From: Neobacillus cucumis
Lineage (GTDB): Bacteria; Bacillota; Bacilli; Bacillales; Cytobacillaceae
Direction: 5' to 3'
DNA length: 64,000 nt
NCBI RefSeq assembly: GCF_016908975.1
Contig: NZ_JAFBEX010000017.1
Coordinates: 1 to 64,000, forward strand
Both the position numbers and the translations under genes were made by a program. The notes beneath the pieces were generated by a model. The model was not told the DNA's origin and made no database searches. It saw only the letters and a list, made by a program, of their open reading frames with translations. This document shows positions 14,171 to 23,048 of this stretch, one piece after another (position 1 is the first letter of the stretch; each line of letters begins with the position of its first letter).

Positions 14171-16363
14171 TTAAATTTTAACTCTCTTCAAACGAAGGGA
14201 ATTAGACACAACAGATACTGAGCTAAAAGCCATCGCTGCCCCTGCCACCCAAGGCGCAAGTAAACCGAGTGCAGCGACCGGAATTCCTCCACTATTATAA
14301 ATAAGAGCCCAGAAAAGATTTTGTTTGATATTTTGCATCGTTTTTTTGCTTAAGGAAATCGCTTTGGCAATCAAGGTAAGTTCTCCCCCAAGTATGGTAA
14401 TATCCGCTGCCTCTATGGCGACATCTGTTCCTGTGCCTATGGCAATTCCAATATCGGCAACCGCAAGAGCAGGAGCATCATTGATTCCATCCCCCACCAT
14501 TGCAACCTTTAAACCTTTAGACTGCAATTCCTTCACATGATTTGCTTTTTCTTCTGGAAGCACCTCAGCAATTACATTAGTTATACCTACTTGGTCGGCA
14601 ATTGCCTTTGCGGTCCGTTCATTGTCTCCAGTTAGTAAATATACATCAATACCTAAGTCTGAGAGTTGCTTAACGGCTTGTACAGCTGTTTCTTTAACTG
14701 TATCCGCTACTGCCACAATACCCATTATCGTTTCATTGATTGCAATATACATCGCGGTTTTCCCTTCTATTTCGAAGCGAAGAAGATCATTTTCCCAATT
14801 ATGATAAGAAATGCTTTTTAAATTCATTAATTTACGTGTTCCCACAAAGACCTCATCATTGCCTATTTTTGCTTCTATTCCATATCCAGGAATTGCCCTA
14901 AATCGTTTTACTGGCATGGTACTCGATCGTTTTTCAACTCCGTATCGCACAATCGCTTCAGCAAGGGGATGTTCTGAGGACTTTTCAGCTGAAACAAGAT
15001 ATTGAAGAACTTTTTTCTCCTCCTGATAGGCAATAAAATCCGTAACAACTGGTTGTCCTTTTGTAATCGTACCAGTTTTATCAAAAACGATCGCCTTGAT
15101 TTTATGAGCAGTTTCAAGATGTTCCCCACCTTTAAAAAGAATTCCCATTTCAGCAGCTTTTCCTGTCCCAACCATAATAGAGGTTGGGGTTGCAAGACCT
15201 AAAGAACATGGACATGCAATGACAAGTACAGAAATAGCAATTTCTAATGCAGCTGGAAAATCGTAAGGATTAACAAAAAGATACCAAATAACAAACGTCA
15301 CAATGGAAATTCCCACAACGACTGGAACAAAATAGCCAGAGATTAAATCTGCCAGGCGTTGTATTGGGGCCTTACTTCCCTGTGCTTCCTCGACAATATT
15401 TATGATGCCAGCAAGGGCTGTGTCTTTTCCTACTCTCGTCGCTTCCATTGTAAGCGTTCCATTTTTGTTCATGGTTGACCCAATAAGCTTATCCCCAACA
15501 GATTTTTCAACTGGTATAGATTCACCTGTTATCATTGATTCATCAACTGAAGACTGCCCTAAGATGACCTTTCCATCAACGGGAATTTTTTCACCGGGCT
15601 TGACTAATAATCGGTCAAATACCCTTACATCTTCTATTGGGATTCGCTGTTCTTTTCCATTTATAATTACAGTGGCTTCCTTTGCCTGAAGATTTAACAA
15701 CTTAGAGATAGCAACCGTAGTTCTGCCCTTTGCCGTGGTTTCAAATAGTTTCCCTAGCAGTATCAACGTAATCAGAACAGCACTCGTTTCAAAATAAAGA
15801 TGCGGCAAATAATTAGGATTTCGAATCGTTTTTAAGCCTTCTGACACGCTATAGAAATAGGCCGCAGATGTCCCTAATGCAACAAGAACATCCATATTAG
15901 CCCCTTTGCTCTTAAGTGATTTGTAGGCTGCAATATAAAACGGACCGCCAATATAAAACTGAACCGGTGTGGCTAATAAGAATTGAAACCATGGACTCAT
16001 TAAAATAGATGGCATTGGTAGGCCGATGTCAACTGGGATATGAGCGAACATGGTATACAATAGGGGACTTGCAAGAATAACTGAAAGAAAAAATTTTTGT
16101 TTCTTCTGCTTAATCTCCTCTTCCTTATGTTGTTGTTTTGATTCCCTCTTCTCCATTTCCTTCGCTTCGTATCCGAGGCTTTCAATTCTTAAAATGATCT
16201 CATGACTTGTTACTCTGTCTTTTTCATAGGAAATTGCTGCACTTTCCATTGCTAAATTAACATTGGCTTCGACACCATTCATTTTATTCAGTACTTTTTC
16301 AATTCTGGTTGAACAAGCTGCACAAGTCATACCGGTTATATCTAATTTGAGCTGCTCCTTCAT
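14171..16363 (-). CDS. copA: Copper-exporting P1B-type ATPase
   Basis: About 730 residues. One N-terminal heavy-metal domain with GMTCAAC, eight predicted membrane helices, TGES phosphatase loop, membrane CPC (VIACPCSLG), DKTGT phosphorylation site and GDGINDAP hinge. CPC plus the HMA motif indicate Cu(I) export. B. subtilis CopA carries two metal domains, so this one is shorter. No copZ or csoR is adjacent. The start is fixed by a full GGAGGTG site six bases before the ATG; the open frame continues 31 codons upstream without one. Confidence 0.93.
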   Translation of the reverse strand: MKEQLKLDITGMTCAACSTRIEKVLNKMNGVEANVNLAMESAAISYEKDRVTSHEIILRIESLGYEAKEMEKRESKQQHKEEEIKQKKQKFFLSVILASPLLYTMFAHIPVDIGLPMPSILMSPWFQFLLATPVQFYIGGPFYIAAYKSLKSKGANMDVLVALGTSAAYFYSVSEGLKTIRNPNYLPHLYFETSAVLITLILLGKLFETTAKGRTTVAISKLLNLQAKEATVIINGKEQRIPIEDVRVFDRLLVKPGEKIPVDGKVILGQSSVDESMITGESIPVEKSVGDKLIGSTMNKNGTLTMEATRVGKDTALAGIINIVEEAQGSKAPIQRLADLISGYFVPVVVGISIVTFVIWYLFVNPYDFPAALEIAISVLVIACPCSLGLATPTSIMVGTGKAAEMGILFKGGEHLETAHKIKAIVFDKTGTITKGQPVVTDFIAYQEEKKVLQYLVSAEKSSEHPLAEAIVRYGVEKRSSTMPVKRFRAIPGYGIEAKIGNDEVFVGTRKLMNLKSISYHNWENDLLRFEIEGKTAMYIAINETIMGIVAVADTVKETAVQAVKQLSDLGIDVYLLTGDNERTAKAIADQVGITNVIAEVLPEEKANHVKELQSKGLKVAMVGDGINDAPALAVADIGIAIGTGTDVAIEAADITILGGELTLIAKAISLSKKTMQNIKQNLFWALIYNSGGIPVAALGLLAPWVAGAAMAFSSVSVVSNSLRLKRVKI

Positions 16364-16426
16364 TTCGTTCACCTCCCTAATTAAATTCTCTTTTTTTTGC
16401 AAAGTTCCTTTTTCAAAAAAGAAATA

Positions 16427-16448
16427 CCTCTTCCGATTTGGAAGAGGC
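16427..16448 (-). terminator. Terminator between deoD and copA
   Basis: CCTCTTCC / GGAAGAGG followed on the minus strand by TATTTCTTTTTT. It separates copA from deoD transcription. Confidence 0.7.
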
Positions 16449-16457
16449 TCATACAAA

Positions 16458-17162
16458 TTATTCTTTAGTCGCAGCTTCTAATGCCACTTCAATCATTTCA
16501 TTAAAGGTTAATTGTCTTTCTTCTGCCGTTGTCTCTTCACCTGTTAGAATATGGTCACTAACAGTAAGAACAGAGAGGGCTTTACGGTTAAATTTGGCAG
16601 CTAATGTATAAAGTGCAGTGGTCTCCATTTCAATGGCAAGGATCTGGTATTTTGCCCACTTTTCAAGCTCTGCATTATCATTATAAAATGAATCAGCAGT
16701 GAAAACATTTCCTACTCTTAGATTAAGTCCTTTCGCCACTCCAGCCTCATAAGCTCTTCTCAATAATTCAAAGTTTGCTGTTGGGGCAAAATCTACATGA
16801 CCAAAGGTCAGTCGGTTCATATTGGAGTCAGTAGAGCTAGACATCGCCAAAATGACATCACGAACCTTTACGTCTTTTTGAATGGCACCGCAAGTGCCCA
16901 CACGAATAAGGTTTTGAACATTATAACTTTGTATTAATTCATTAACATAAATAGAGATCGAAGGAACGCCCATCCCAGTACCTTGAACGGAGATTCTTTT
17001 TCCCTTATATGTACCGGTGTAACCAAACATGTTACGAACTTCATTATAACATTTGGCATCCTCTAAAAAAGTCTCTGCTATATATTTTGCCCGAAGTGGA
17101 TCCCCTGGAAGTAATACGGTTTCCGCAATTTCATTTTCCTTTGCCCCTATATGTACACTCAT
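16458..17162 (-). CDS. deoD: Purine-nucleoside phosphorylase, DeoD type
   Basis: It cleaves purine (deoxy)nucleosides with phosphate for salvage. About 234 residues, the normal length for hexameric DeoD. Characteristic blocks: MSVHIGAKENEIAE, LLPGDPLRAKYIAETFL, IRVGTCGAIQKDVKVRD, EMETTALYTLAAKF and LTVSDHILTGEETTAEER with the catalytic Asp in SDH. GGAGG lies seven bases before the ATG chosen; the longer frame upstream adds 20 hydrophobic residues not found in the family. Confidence 0.95.
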   Translation of the reverse strand: MSVHIGAKENEIAETVLLPGDPLRAKYIAETFLEDAKCYNEVRNMFGYTGTYKGKRISVQGTGMGVPSISIYVNELIQSYNVQNLIRVGTCGAIQKDVKVRDVILAMSSSTDSNMNRLTFGHVDFAPTANFELLRRAYEAGVAKGLNLRVGNVFTADSFYNDNAELEKWAKYQILAIEMETTALYTLAAKFNRKALSVLTVSDHILTGEETTAEERQLTFNEMIEVALEAATKE

Positions 17163-17310
17163 TGATAAACCTCCAAGTAAAAAGTTAAAGTAGATACAGA
17201 AATAAGTTTGTACCATAGACACTATAACATAAACGTATTTTATTGAAAAACGATGACATGATTTTTTGAAATTGTGGGAACATATGATTAGGTTAAAAGG
17301 AGGGGTAGTA

Positions 17311-17436
17311 ATGGGTAAAAAACATCGGGCACGTATACGTGGGCAAAAGAAGAATAATCACATCCCACCAGAAGCCATTGTAGCAGAGCATGAAGCGCAT
17401 GCTAAAGAAAATAGTGCAGCAGACCGCAAAAGTTAA
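17311..17436 (+). CDS. Small basic/acidic peptide, 41 aa
   Basis: ATG follows AAAAGGAGGGG by six bases, one of the best ribosome sites in the window. The peptide begins MGKKHRARIRGQKKNNH and ends EAHAKENSAADRKS; it is highly charged with no hydrophobic segment. A terminator-like hairpin follows 44 bases after the stop. The pattern fits small spore or nucleic-acid-associated peptides of Bacillus, but I cannot name it. It sits between divergently read deoD and the convergent spo0M operon. Confidence 0.6.
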   Translation: MGKKHRARIRGQKKNNHIPPEAIVAEHEAHAKENSAADRKS

Positions 17437-17479
17437 TACCAAAAGCGCAAAACTGTTTATTAACGTCTCCCATAAAATA

Positions 17480-17506
17480 AACCTAAGGTCCTTCCTTAGG
17501 TTTTAC
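17480..17506. terminator. Terminator after the 41-aa peptide gene
   Basis: ACCTAAGG-TCCT-TCCTTAGGT followed by TTTT on the plus strand. Confidence 0.65.
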
Positions 17507-17587
17507 GCATTTATTGACGAATATTGATTCGATTTACTTCAGAAAGGTAAAAAAAACAATAGAGTCACAAGACCCTATTGTCCTTCA

Positions 17588-18358
17588 CTACGAATATCTT
17601 TGGATAACATTTTCAATTTTTTGTTGTAAATGTGGAATATCTTGGTTGGTTACCGTTAGCCTTACATTTGTCTCATCTGTTCCCAGTGCTTCAGAAAACA
17701 AGCCTGATAAACCTCTGGCACGACGATCAACTTGGAACATCATCTCAAGTGTACCATTAGCTAAAGGGAAGAAAACTACCTCTAATTCATCTAACTTTCC
17801 ACGAAACAATCCAGAAACAGGAACAAATTCGAATTCTTGCACAAATGGCAATCGACCGCGTAATCGGCGAGGTGCCTCCTCACAATCTGCCTCACGAATT
17901 CTAAATCCCAACTGGTCAACTGCATGAAATACAGCAGACATTAAGGGATTTGGAACTACTTTTAAGTTATCTTGATCACTTGGGTCTACGGCACCTTTTA
18001 TATCAAGACCTGTAGTAACCCACACTTTTGAACGACCAATTGAAAGCGGTGTGTCAAAAGGGAGCTGGAAGGAGAAAGGGATATCCCTATTCTCATTTGC
18101 TCGAATGGTGAACGGAGTGGTTAACTGGAACCGATCAATGGTGGCTGTAACGGTGTATTTCTTGTCATCTGACTCTCTTAAATAAGTCGTATTTAAGGCA
18201 AGATAAATCGCATCAATCTGCTGATCTATCTTACCTCCTTTTATCACTACTACACCCTGAACGGTTTCTCCTGGCATGTATGTATCTTTTTCAAGCCTAG
18301 TGTCGACTCCAGCGGATCCAATTCCAATACTGGCAAAAACTTTATTAAAAAATGACAT
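17588..18358 (-). CDS. spo0M: Sporulation-control protein Spo0M (arrestin-like)
   Basis: 256 residues, the usual length. Spo0M begins MSFFNKVFASIGIGSAGVDT and consists of two arrestin-like beta-sandwich halves (GETVQGVVVIKGG; FQLPFDTPLSIGRSKVWVTT). It influences entry into sporulation and cell division; the exact mechanism is unsettled. Here it is the last gene of a tight operon after a His-rich peptide and a Ser/Thr kinase (12-base gap), downstream of an ECF-type promoter. In B. subtilis spo0M is also in the sigma-W regulon. Confidence 0.92.
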   Translation of the reverse strand: MSFFNKVFASIGIGSAGVDTRLEKDTYMPGETVQGVVVIKGGKIDQQIDAIYLALNTTYLRESDDKKYTVTATIDRFQLTTPFTIRANENRDIPFSFQLPFDTPLSIGRSKVWVTTGLDIKGAVDPSDQDNLKVVPNPLMSAVFHAVDQLGFRIREADCEEAPRRLRGRLPFVQEFEFVPVSGLFRGKLDELEVVFFPLANGTLEMMFQVDRRARGLSGLFSEALGTDETNVRLTVTNQDIPHLQQKIENVIQRYS

Positions 18359-18370
18359 CGATTTCTCCTC

Positions 18371-19168
18371 CTAAATTAGTAGCTTTTTAATATCCTCTCT
18401 TATCTGAGAACAGCCGTCATATTTAATGTCAATCTCTAGGAGCCTTCTGATAATGTGCTTGGCGCTAGATGAAATATTTAATTCCTCTTCCCAGCTTTTT
18501 TCCTTTTCATGGGGGTCAAAGGAATAGTTCGTATACAATAAAAACAGCAAAAAATGGGCTAGCCCATAAAAGTCCACTTGAAAATTAACCCCTTTTCGTA
18601 CATCCACCTTTTTAGTTACAGCTTCAACTTCTAGGTCGTGTGATAAATATCTCCCCAATCCCAAGTCTATCAGCCTTATCTTCGTCCCATCATAAATGAC
18701 ATTCGGAATCCTAATATCTCGATGGATGATATTCATGTGATGAAGATGTTCAATTAGGGTTAGTAATTCATCCGCAATTTTAAATGCTTCTGGCTCAGTT
18801 ATGGTCCAGCCCTCAGAAAAAATAAGCTGTTCAAAATTTTTACCTTCAATATACTCCATCGTATAAAAGGGTATTTCTTTGATTAATCCCGTTTCAAAAT
18901 ACTTGGGGAATCCGGGATGGTCAATCGACTTTAATAATTCCTTTTCCAGCTCAAAACTTCTCCGACCAGACTTTGTGATTCTTTTGTGAAGCCTTAAGGC
19001 CTTTAATACCTTTTTTTGCTGGGTGGAGAGATCGATAACTAAATAACTGTGCCCATAACTGCCCATACCAAGATGTTTAACCACCTTGTATTTATCAGCA
19101 ATTACTAGTTCAGGCGATAAAGGTTTTTCAAGTAAATTTGAAAAGAATAATACAGACCTTTTTAACAT
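18371..19168 (-). CDS. Ser/Thr protein kinase, compact cytosolic type
   Basis: 265 residues, a single eukaryotic-like kinase domain without membrane helix or PASTA domains. Glycine loop LGMGSYGHSYLV, VAIK-type Lys in KVLKALRLHKR, hinge YTMEYIEGKNF, catalytic loop HRDIRIPN (HRDLKPxN form) and IDLGLGR in place of DFG. Catalytic Asp and Asn are present, so it is likely active. A comparable B. subtilis kinase is YbdM/PrkD. Stop and start gaps to its operon neighbours are 11-12 bases, which points to Spo0M or the His-rich peptide as possible targets. Confidence 0.85.
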   Translation of the reverse strand: MLKRSVLFFSNLLEKPLSPELVIADKYKVVKHLGMGSYGHSYLVIDLSTQQKKVLKALRLHKRITKSGRRSFELEKELLKSIDHPGFPKYFETGLIKEIPFYTMEYIEGKNFEQLIFSEGWTITEPEAFKIADELLTLIEHLHHMNIIHRDIRIPNVIYDGTKIRLIDLGLGRYLSHDLEVEAVTKKVDVRKGVNFQVDFYGLAHFLLFLLYTNYSFDPHEKEKSWEEELNISSSAKHIIRRLLEIDIKYDGCSQIREDIKKLLI

Positions 19169-19179
19169 GTAAACCCCTT

Positions 19180-19359
19180 TTAGCTGCTGAAGAAACTAGA
19201 CATAAAGCTTCCACTTTTATGTTTCTTTTTGTAGTGATGGTGCCCATAGTGGCTGTGTTTATGCTGATTCATTTTCTTCCAGGCATCGCTTGAAGAAGTG
19301 TATTTGTGGTGATGGTTTAGTTTACTGTTAATAAGAGATTTAAGGATTTTCTTTAACAT
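19180..19359 (-). CDS. His-rich small basic protein (59 aa)
   Basis: An unlisted short gene with a full GGAGGGG site. It reads MLKKILKSLINSKLNHHHKY, then a stretch with HKHSHYGHHHYKKKHKSG and a Ser/Phe end. About a sixth of the residues are His and a fifth Lys. It could bind metal or an acidic surface such as phospholipid or nucleic acid; function unknown. First gene of the operon with the kinase and spo0M, 21-30 bases downstream of an ECF-type promoter. Confidence 0.7.
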   Translation of the reverse strand: MLKKILKSLINSKLNHHHKYTSSSDAWKKMNQHKHSHYGHHHYKKKHKSGSFMSSFFSS

Positions 19360-19388
19360 ATAAACCCCTCCTTAGGTTCGTATCCATA

Positions 19389-19416
19389 TATACGAGGTAA
19401 ACAAATAAAGGTTTCG
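19389..19416 (-). promoter_or_regulatory. ECF (sigma-W-type) promoter of the His-rich/kinase/spo0M operon
   Basis: Minus strand: CGAAAC, 16 bases, CGTATA. This matches the sigma-W consensus AAC-N16-CGTA with exact spacing. A transcript would start about 8-10 bases beyond the -10, leaving a short leader with the GGAGGGG site. Spo0M's membership of the sigma-W regulon in B. subtilis supports the call. Confidence 0.75.
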
Positions 19417-19479
19417 TCAAACCTTTAAAATATTTAATTCAATTGACATAGGATTTAAAGACTATGTTAAGTACAAACA

Positions 19480-19505
19480 AAAGGCGAGCATACCTGCTCG
19501 TCTAT
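19480..19505 (-). terminator. Terminator of yozD
   Basis: GACGAGCA-GGTA-TGCTCGCC then TTTTG on the minus strand. Confidence 0.7.
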
Positions 19506-19558
19506 TGTCTTATCTATCATTAAGAGGATGACTCTCCTAACCTTTATTTACAAGGTTG

Positions 19559-19732
19559 TTAGTCATCTTCTACTTCTTCATCGATAATACTCTTTTCGAT
19601 AAGATATTCGAAGGTTATATCTGCGAGTTCTTCTAATTCTTCTTCGCTAGGAACGTAACCCCGCTTCACCAGCTCATGAAAGAAAAATTCGGCAATTTCT
19701 TCTGTATCAATAAACACTTCGATTTCTCTCAT
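19559..19732 (-). CDS. yozD: YozD family protein
   Basis: 57 residues: MREIEVFIDTEEIAEFFFHE followed by LVKRGYVPSEEELEELADIT. This is very close to the B. subtilis YozD sequence as I recall it. Strongly acidic, function unknown. GGGGG lies eight bases before the ATG. It heads a set of genes (yodN, yozE, yokU, kamA) that are also neighbours in the yod region of B. subtilis. Confidence 0.8.
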   Translation of the reverse strand: MREIEVFIDTEEIAEFFFHELVKRGYVPSEEELEELADITFEYLIEKSIIDEEVEDD

Positions 19733-19896
19733 AGCATCGCCCCCTTTTTAGAGAATGTATGATGTACATGACCTTTTCATGCTAGTTACTTTAGACTGCA
19801 TGAACTTTAAAAATATTTCTACAAGATAGGATGTCTTTTTTTATGTGGACAAGCATAGTATGAAAAAAAAAGAACTTGTATCAGGGGTGGATTAAA

Positions 19897-20064
19897 ATGT
19901 CAAAATTACAATTGAAGTTAGAGGCCTTTATTGCTGATGTTAACCAGGAGGATGGATACACCCTCCAACTATTTGAGAAATTGACTAACTCCATGTTTTC
20001 TTTCATTAAATGGTTAGGAATACCCTTTGTCATCTATTTATTGATTGAGATTTCCAGATGGTAG
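19897..20064 (+). CDS. Small single-span membrane protein
   Basis: 55 residues, one membrane helix at the C-terminus (IKWLGIPFVIYLLIEI) after an amphipathic acidic N-terminus. ATG seven bases after AGGGGTGG; the frame continues seven codons upstream without a ribosome site. The stop codon abuts that of the convergent yodN. The family is not recognised. Confidence 0.55.
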   Translation: MSKLQLKLEAFIADVNQEDGYTLQLFEKLTNSMFSFIKWLGIPFVIYLLIEISRW

Positions 20065-20760
20065 CTATACATGGCTTTTGCCATCATTGTTTACCACACT
20101 TTCTAATTTCCTAAGGATAACACGCATTACTTGATAATATTCTTGGTCCTGAAACATTTCATATAAAATCCGGTAATCATTAAATATGTCCAATAAGTTG
20201 TCAATTAATTCCTTTTTTTCTTTTTTTCGTTCTATTTCTTCAAATTCTGCTTTACGGACCGTGTTTTGAACTTTTGGTTTTTTTTCCGTTTTTTCTTGTT
20301 TATTAACTAAGTATAAAAGACCTAGCTTTTGGATAAAGGTATCTGCATTCTCAGCATCAGCGACTAGTGTCAATTCTTCTTCACCTGCTTCGAGCCATTC
20401 TCCATCACTTACTCGAGAAAGCTCGTAGATAACATCTTCCCAGGCATCTTCTTTATAGCGCCAAATTTCTGTTCTGAAACCAACCACTTTAAACAAATCA
20501 GCACCATATCCACTAACTTGAACTAAGTCACCGAAAAAGAATTTATACTCAATATCAATCTGTTCTTGCTCTACCACTGTACCATCATATTCCGAAAGTA
20601 ATTGCAGGGCTTCTTCAATAAAAAGTCCCTCACTCTTATTTACTTCATAAACATAATTGCCATCTAATAATTTAATATCGGTCACTTTACCAACCGTACC
20701 ATAGATGGTGATGACGACAGTATCACCGATCTTATATTTTGGTTTTTTCCTCTTTGCCAT
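20065..20760 (-). CDS. yodN: YodN-like protein with N-terminal beta-barrel domain
   Basis: About 231 residues. The N-terminus MAKRKKPKYKIGDTVVITIY and the later FFGDLVQVSGYGADLFKVVG look like two small SH3-like barrels (KOW/DUF-type 'GDxV' motifs). The C-terminal third is charged and helical. The assignment to YodN rests mainly on position next to yozE and yokU, with a plausible sequence. Function unknown. Alternative TTG start 18 bases earlier. Confidence 0.65.
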   Translation of the reverse strand: MAKRKKPKYKIGDTVVITIYGTVGKVTDIKLLDGNYVYEVNKSEGLFIEEALQLLSEYDGTVVEQEQIDIEYKFFFGDLVQVSGYGADLFKVVGFRTEIWRYKEDAWEDVIYELSRVSDGEWLEAGEEELTLVADAENADTFIQKLGLLYLVNKQEKTEKKPKVQNTVRKAEFEEIERKKEKKELIDNLLDIFNDYRILYEMFQDQEYYQVMRVILRKLESVVNNDGKSHV

Positions 20761-20852
20761 ATCCTCCCATCCCCTCAAATGGATTAGTCGTTTATTTTGA
20801 TTACAATAGTATATGCACGCTAAAAAATAACGCGCATGTCATTTAAGAAATG

Positions 20853-20882
20853 AAAAAATCGCCTCATTATTATGGGCGATCA
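20853..20882 (-). terminator. Terminator of yozE
   Basis: GATCGCC ... GGCGATTTTTTC on the minus strand. Confidence 0.75.
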
Positions 20883-20894
20883 AAATTATTAATA

Positions 20895-21116
20895 TTAACT
20901 TTCAGAACTTATATAATCTTCCCACGCTTCATCAAAGACCGTCATCGATTTCAAGTATTGTCCATTCATTTCTAAGTAAGAACTTATTTCTTGGTAATCT
21001 GCTGAGGTTTTCGGAAAACTATGATCCAAAAACGCATCGTTTGCAAAGGTACTAATATCTTCCTTTGGAGCGGGGTGTCTATATTTCATTAAAAAATGAT
21101 AAAATGATTTTCTCAT
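20895..21116 (-). CDS. yozE: YozE family (UPF0346) protein
   Basis: 73 residues: SFYHFLMKYRHPAPKEDIST, FANDAFLDHSFPKTS, YLEMNGQYLKSMTVFDEAW. This is the complete YozE/UPF0346 pattern (YozE_SAM-like fold). Function unknown; conserved in Bacilli. Located between yodN and yokU, as in the B. subtilis yod region. Confidence 0.92.
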   Translation of the reverse strand: MRKSFYHFLMKYRHPAPKEDISTFANDAFLDHSFPKTSADYQEISSYLEMNGQYLKSMTVFDEAWEDYISSES

Positions 21117-21225
21117 ACTTTAAACGCCTTTCTTGTCCATATCGGAAACCACACATTTTACTTATGCACTACTATAACGGATAGCGTCCATCACGTCCAG
21201 TTGGATATTAGAATTTGGATCATGG

Positions 21226-21255
21226 AAAAAGCAGCCTCGAGTGGGCTGCTTTTTG
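21226..21255 (-). terminator. Terminator of the kamA-yokU transcript
   Basis: AAAAAGCAGCC / GGCTGCTTTTT begins one base after the yokU stop. Confidence 0.85.
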
Positions 21256-21540
21256 TTAGGTTGAGAAATCAAAATAATTCTTTTTTAATAATCTAGGAAT
21301 CTTCATTAATTCTTCATAGGTAATCACTTTACTAATTTGCTTACAGTCAATCAAAAATAATTGATCTTCGATTTCTTTAACAATCCTCTCGCTCTGATAA
21401 ATCATGTTACAGTCAGAGCATTCATGCGTGGGAGTTTGTTCAATTTCAATGGCCCTCGATCCGTCAGGTAATTCCCAGAAAACAGAGCCAGTTGTCATTT
21501 TGACGTTTAGACTATTGCACCATTCACATGCCACTTTCAC
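21256..21540 (-). CDS. yokU: YokU family zinc-finger protein
   Basis: 94 residues with two Cys pairs, CEWC near the start and CSDC in the middle (HECSDCNMIYQ), as in YgiT-type zinc fingers. Its length and position beside kamA match B. subtilis YokU. GTG start eight bases after AGAGGAG; the frame extends three codons further. It is 17 bases from the kamA stop, so co-transcribed. Role in beta-lysine metabolism is unknown. Confidence 0.8.
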   Translation of the reverse strand: MKVACEWCNSLNVKMTTGSVFWELPDGSRAIEIEQTPTHECSDCNMIYQSERIVKEIEDQLFLIDCKQISKVITYEELMKIPRLLKKNYFDFST

Positions 21541-21557
21541 GACCCACACTCCTCTTC

Positions 21558-22997
21558 TTAGTCTTTAATTGGCTCATTTTCCTGCTTTGGATTTTTTCCA
21601 GTGTTTGTGCCCTTTTCTTTCTCTGTCAATGCTTTAAATTTCTTTTCCTTTAATTCATCTCGTTTACTCCGCTTATCTTTTAATGAACTGTGCGCAGGAT
21701 CTTGATTATATTCTTTCCGGCGATGGAGCCTTGTTAATCCTTCCGGTACTAAATTAAAGTGCTGATCATTCATAATGCCCGAGATCCCAGAAAGTGATTT
21801 TTTCTCAGCCATATCAGGATAAACCATTTCAAAATATTCTTCTGCCCTGCCAGGTACGTAGTTTTCAGGTTCTGGATAGGAAGTAATAACTCCTTCAAAA
21901 TTGCGAAGCACTACCTTTTCTGGACTTTGCGATATTAAATAGTTTGGCTGCAAGGCAATTTTCCCGCCGCCTCCTGGGGCATCCACGACAAAAGTTGGGA
22001 CTGCATAACCACTTGTATGTCCACGCAATCCCTCAATGATTTCAAGTCCTTTGGATACAGGTGCTCGGAAATGGCCGATTCCCTCTGAAAGATCACATTG
22101 GTAGATATAATATGGGCGGACACGAATTTTTACCAGGTCATGCATGAGCCTTTTCATGATTGGAACACTGTCATTAATTCCTGCTAGAATAACAGATTGA
22201 TTTCCCACTGGCACCCCAGCATTTGCTAACATTTCACAAGCCCTCTTTGAATCTTCTGTAATCTCAATGGAGGTATTAAAGTGTGTATTTAACCAGATTG
22301 GGTGATATTTTTTTAAAATATGACAAAGATTTTCGGTAATTCGCTGAGGAAATACCACTGGTGCTCTTGTTCCAATTCGAATGATTTCCACATGATCAAT
22401 TTCGCGTAAATTTTTCAAAATATACTCTAGAATATTATCATTAATTAACAGACCATCACCGCCGGAAATTAATACATCACGAACCTCAGGTGTTTGTCTA
22501 ATATATAAAATAGCAGCGTCAAGCTGTTTCTTAGGCACGCCCATGCCAATTTGACCGGAAAAGCGCCTTCTTGTACAATAACGGCAATACATGGAGCATT
22601 GATTGGTTACAAGAAAAAGTACACGGTCAGGATAGCGGTGGGTTAATCCTGGTACTGGAGAGTCCTCATCTTCATGCAGTGGATCTTCCAGGTCATACTT
22701 TGTTTTGTGTATCTCTTTTGAGATAGGAACCGATTGCATCCGGATCGGGCATCGCGGATCATCGGGATTCATTAAAGAAGCATAATATGGTGTTATATTT
22801 AAGGGAATGGTTTTGGTCGAAATCCTAACTCCTTCTTCTTCATCAGGAGTTAAATGGATGACCTTTTTTAAATCATCTAAAGTTCGAATGGTATTCGTTA
22901 ATTGCCACAGCCAGTCATTCCACTGTTCTTCAGTCACATCTTTCCAAAGCTCTATATCTTTCCAATGTCTATCCGGTTTATATAAAAATGGCTTCAT
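21558..22997 (-). CDS. kamA: L-lysine 2,3-aminomutase (radical SAM, PLP)
   Basis: It converts L-lysine to L-beta-lysine, using SAM, a [4Fe-4S] cluster and PLP. 479 residues (B. subtilis KamA is about 470). The radical-SAM motif CSMYCRYC (about 133-140) and the PLP-region DAPGGGGKI (about 340) are present, as is the N-terminal WNDWLWQLTNTI region. The C-terminus is Lys/Glu-rich. It has its own consensus sigma-54 promoter and is followed by yokU. This is the first enzyme of the beta-lysine route. Confidence 0.96.
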   Translation of the reverse strand: MKPFLYKPDRHWKDIELWKDVTEEQWNDWLWQLTNTIRTLDDLKKVIHLTPDEEEGVRISTKTIPLNITPYYASLMNPDDPRCPIRMQSVPISKEIHKTKYDLEDPLHEDEDSPVPGLTHRYPDRVLFLVTNQCSMYCRYCTRRRFSGQIGMGVPKKQLDAAILYIRQTPEVRDVLISGGDGLLINDNILEYILKNLREIDHVEIIRIGTRAPVVFPQRITENLCHILKKYHPIWLNTHFNTSIEITEDSKRACEMLANAGVPVGNQSVILAGINDSVPIMKRLMHDLVKIRVRPYYIYQCDLSEGIGHFRAPVSKGLEIIEGLRGHTSGYAVPTFVVDAPGGGGKIALQPNYLISQSPEKVVLRNFEGVITSYPEPENYVPGRAEEYFEMVYPDMAEKKSLSGISGIMNDQHFNLVPEGLTRLHRRKEYNQDPAHSSLKDKRSKRDELKEKKFKALTEKEKGTNTGKNPKQENEPIKD

Positions 22998-23032
22998 TTT
23001 GAGTTCCTCCTAACTTGCTTTACTAAATAATA

Positions 23033-23048
23033 TGCAAGATTCGTGCCA
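23033..23048 (-). promoter_or_regulatory. Sigma-54 (SigL) promoter of kamA-yokU
   Basis: TGGCAC-N5-TTGCA on the minus strand, identical to the -24/-12 consensus. The start of transcription would be near 23022, leaving a short leader with an AGGAGG-like site before kamA. The adjacent sigma-54 activator gene makes this call strong. Confidence 0.85.
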
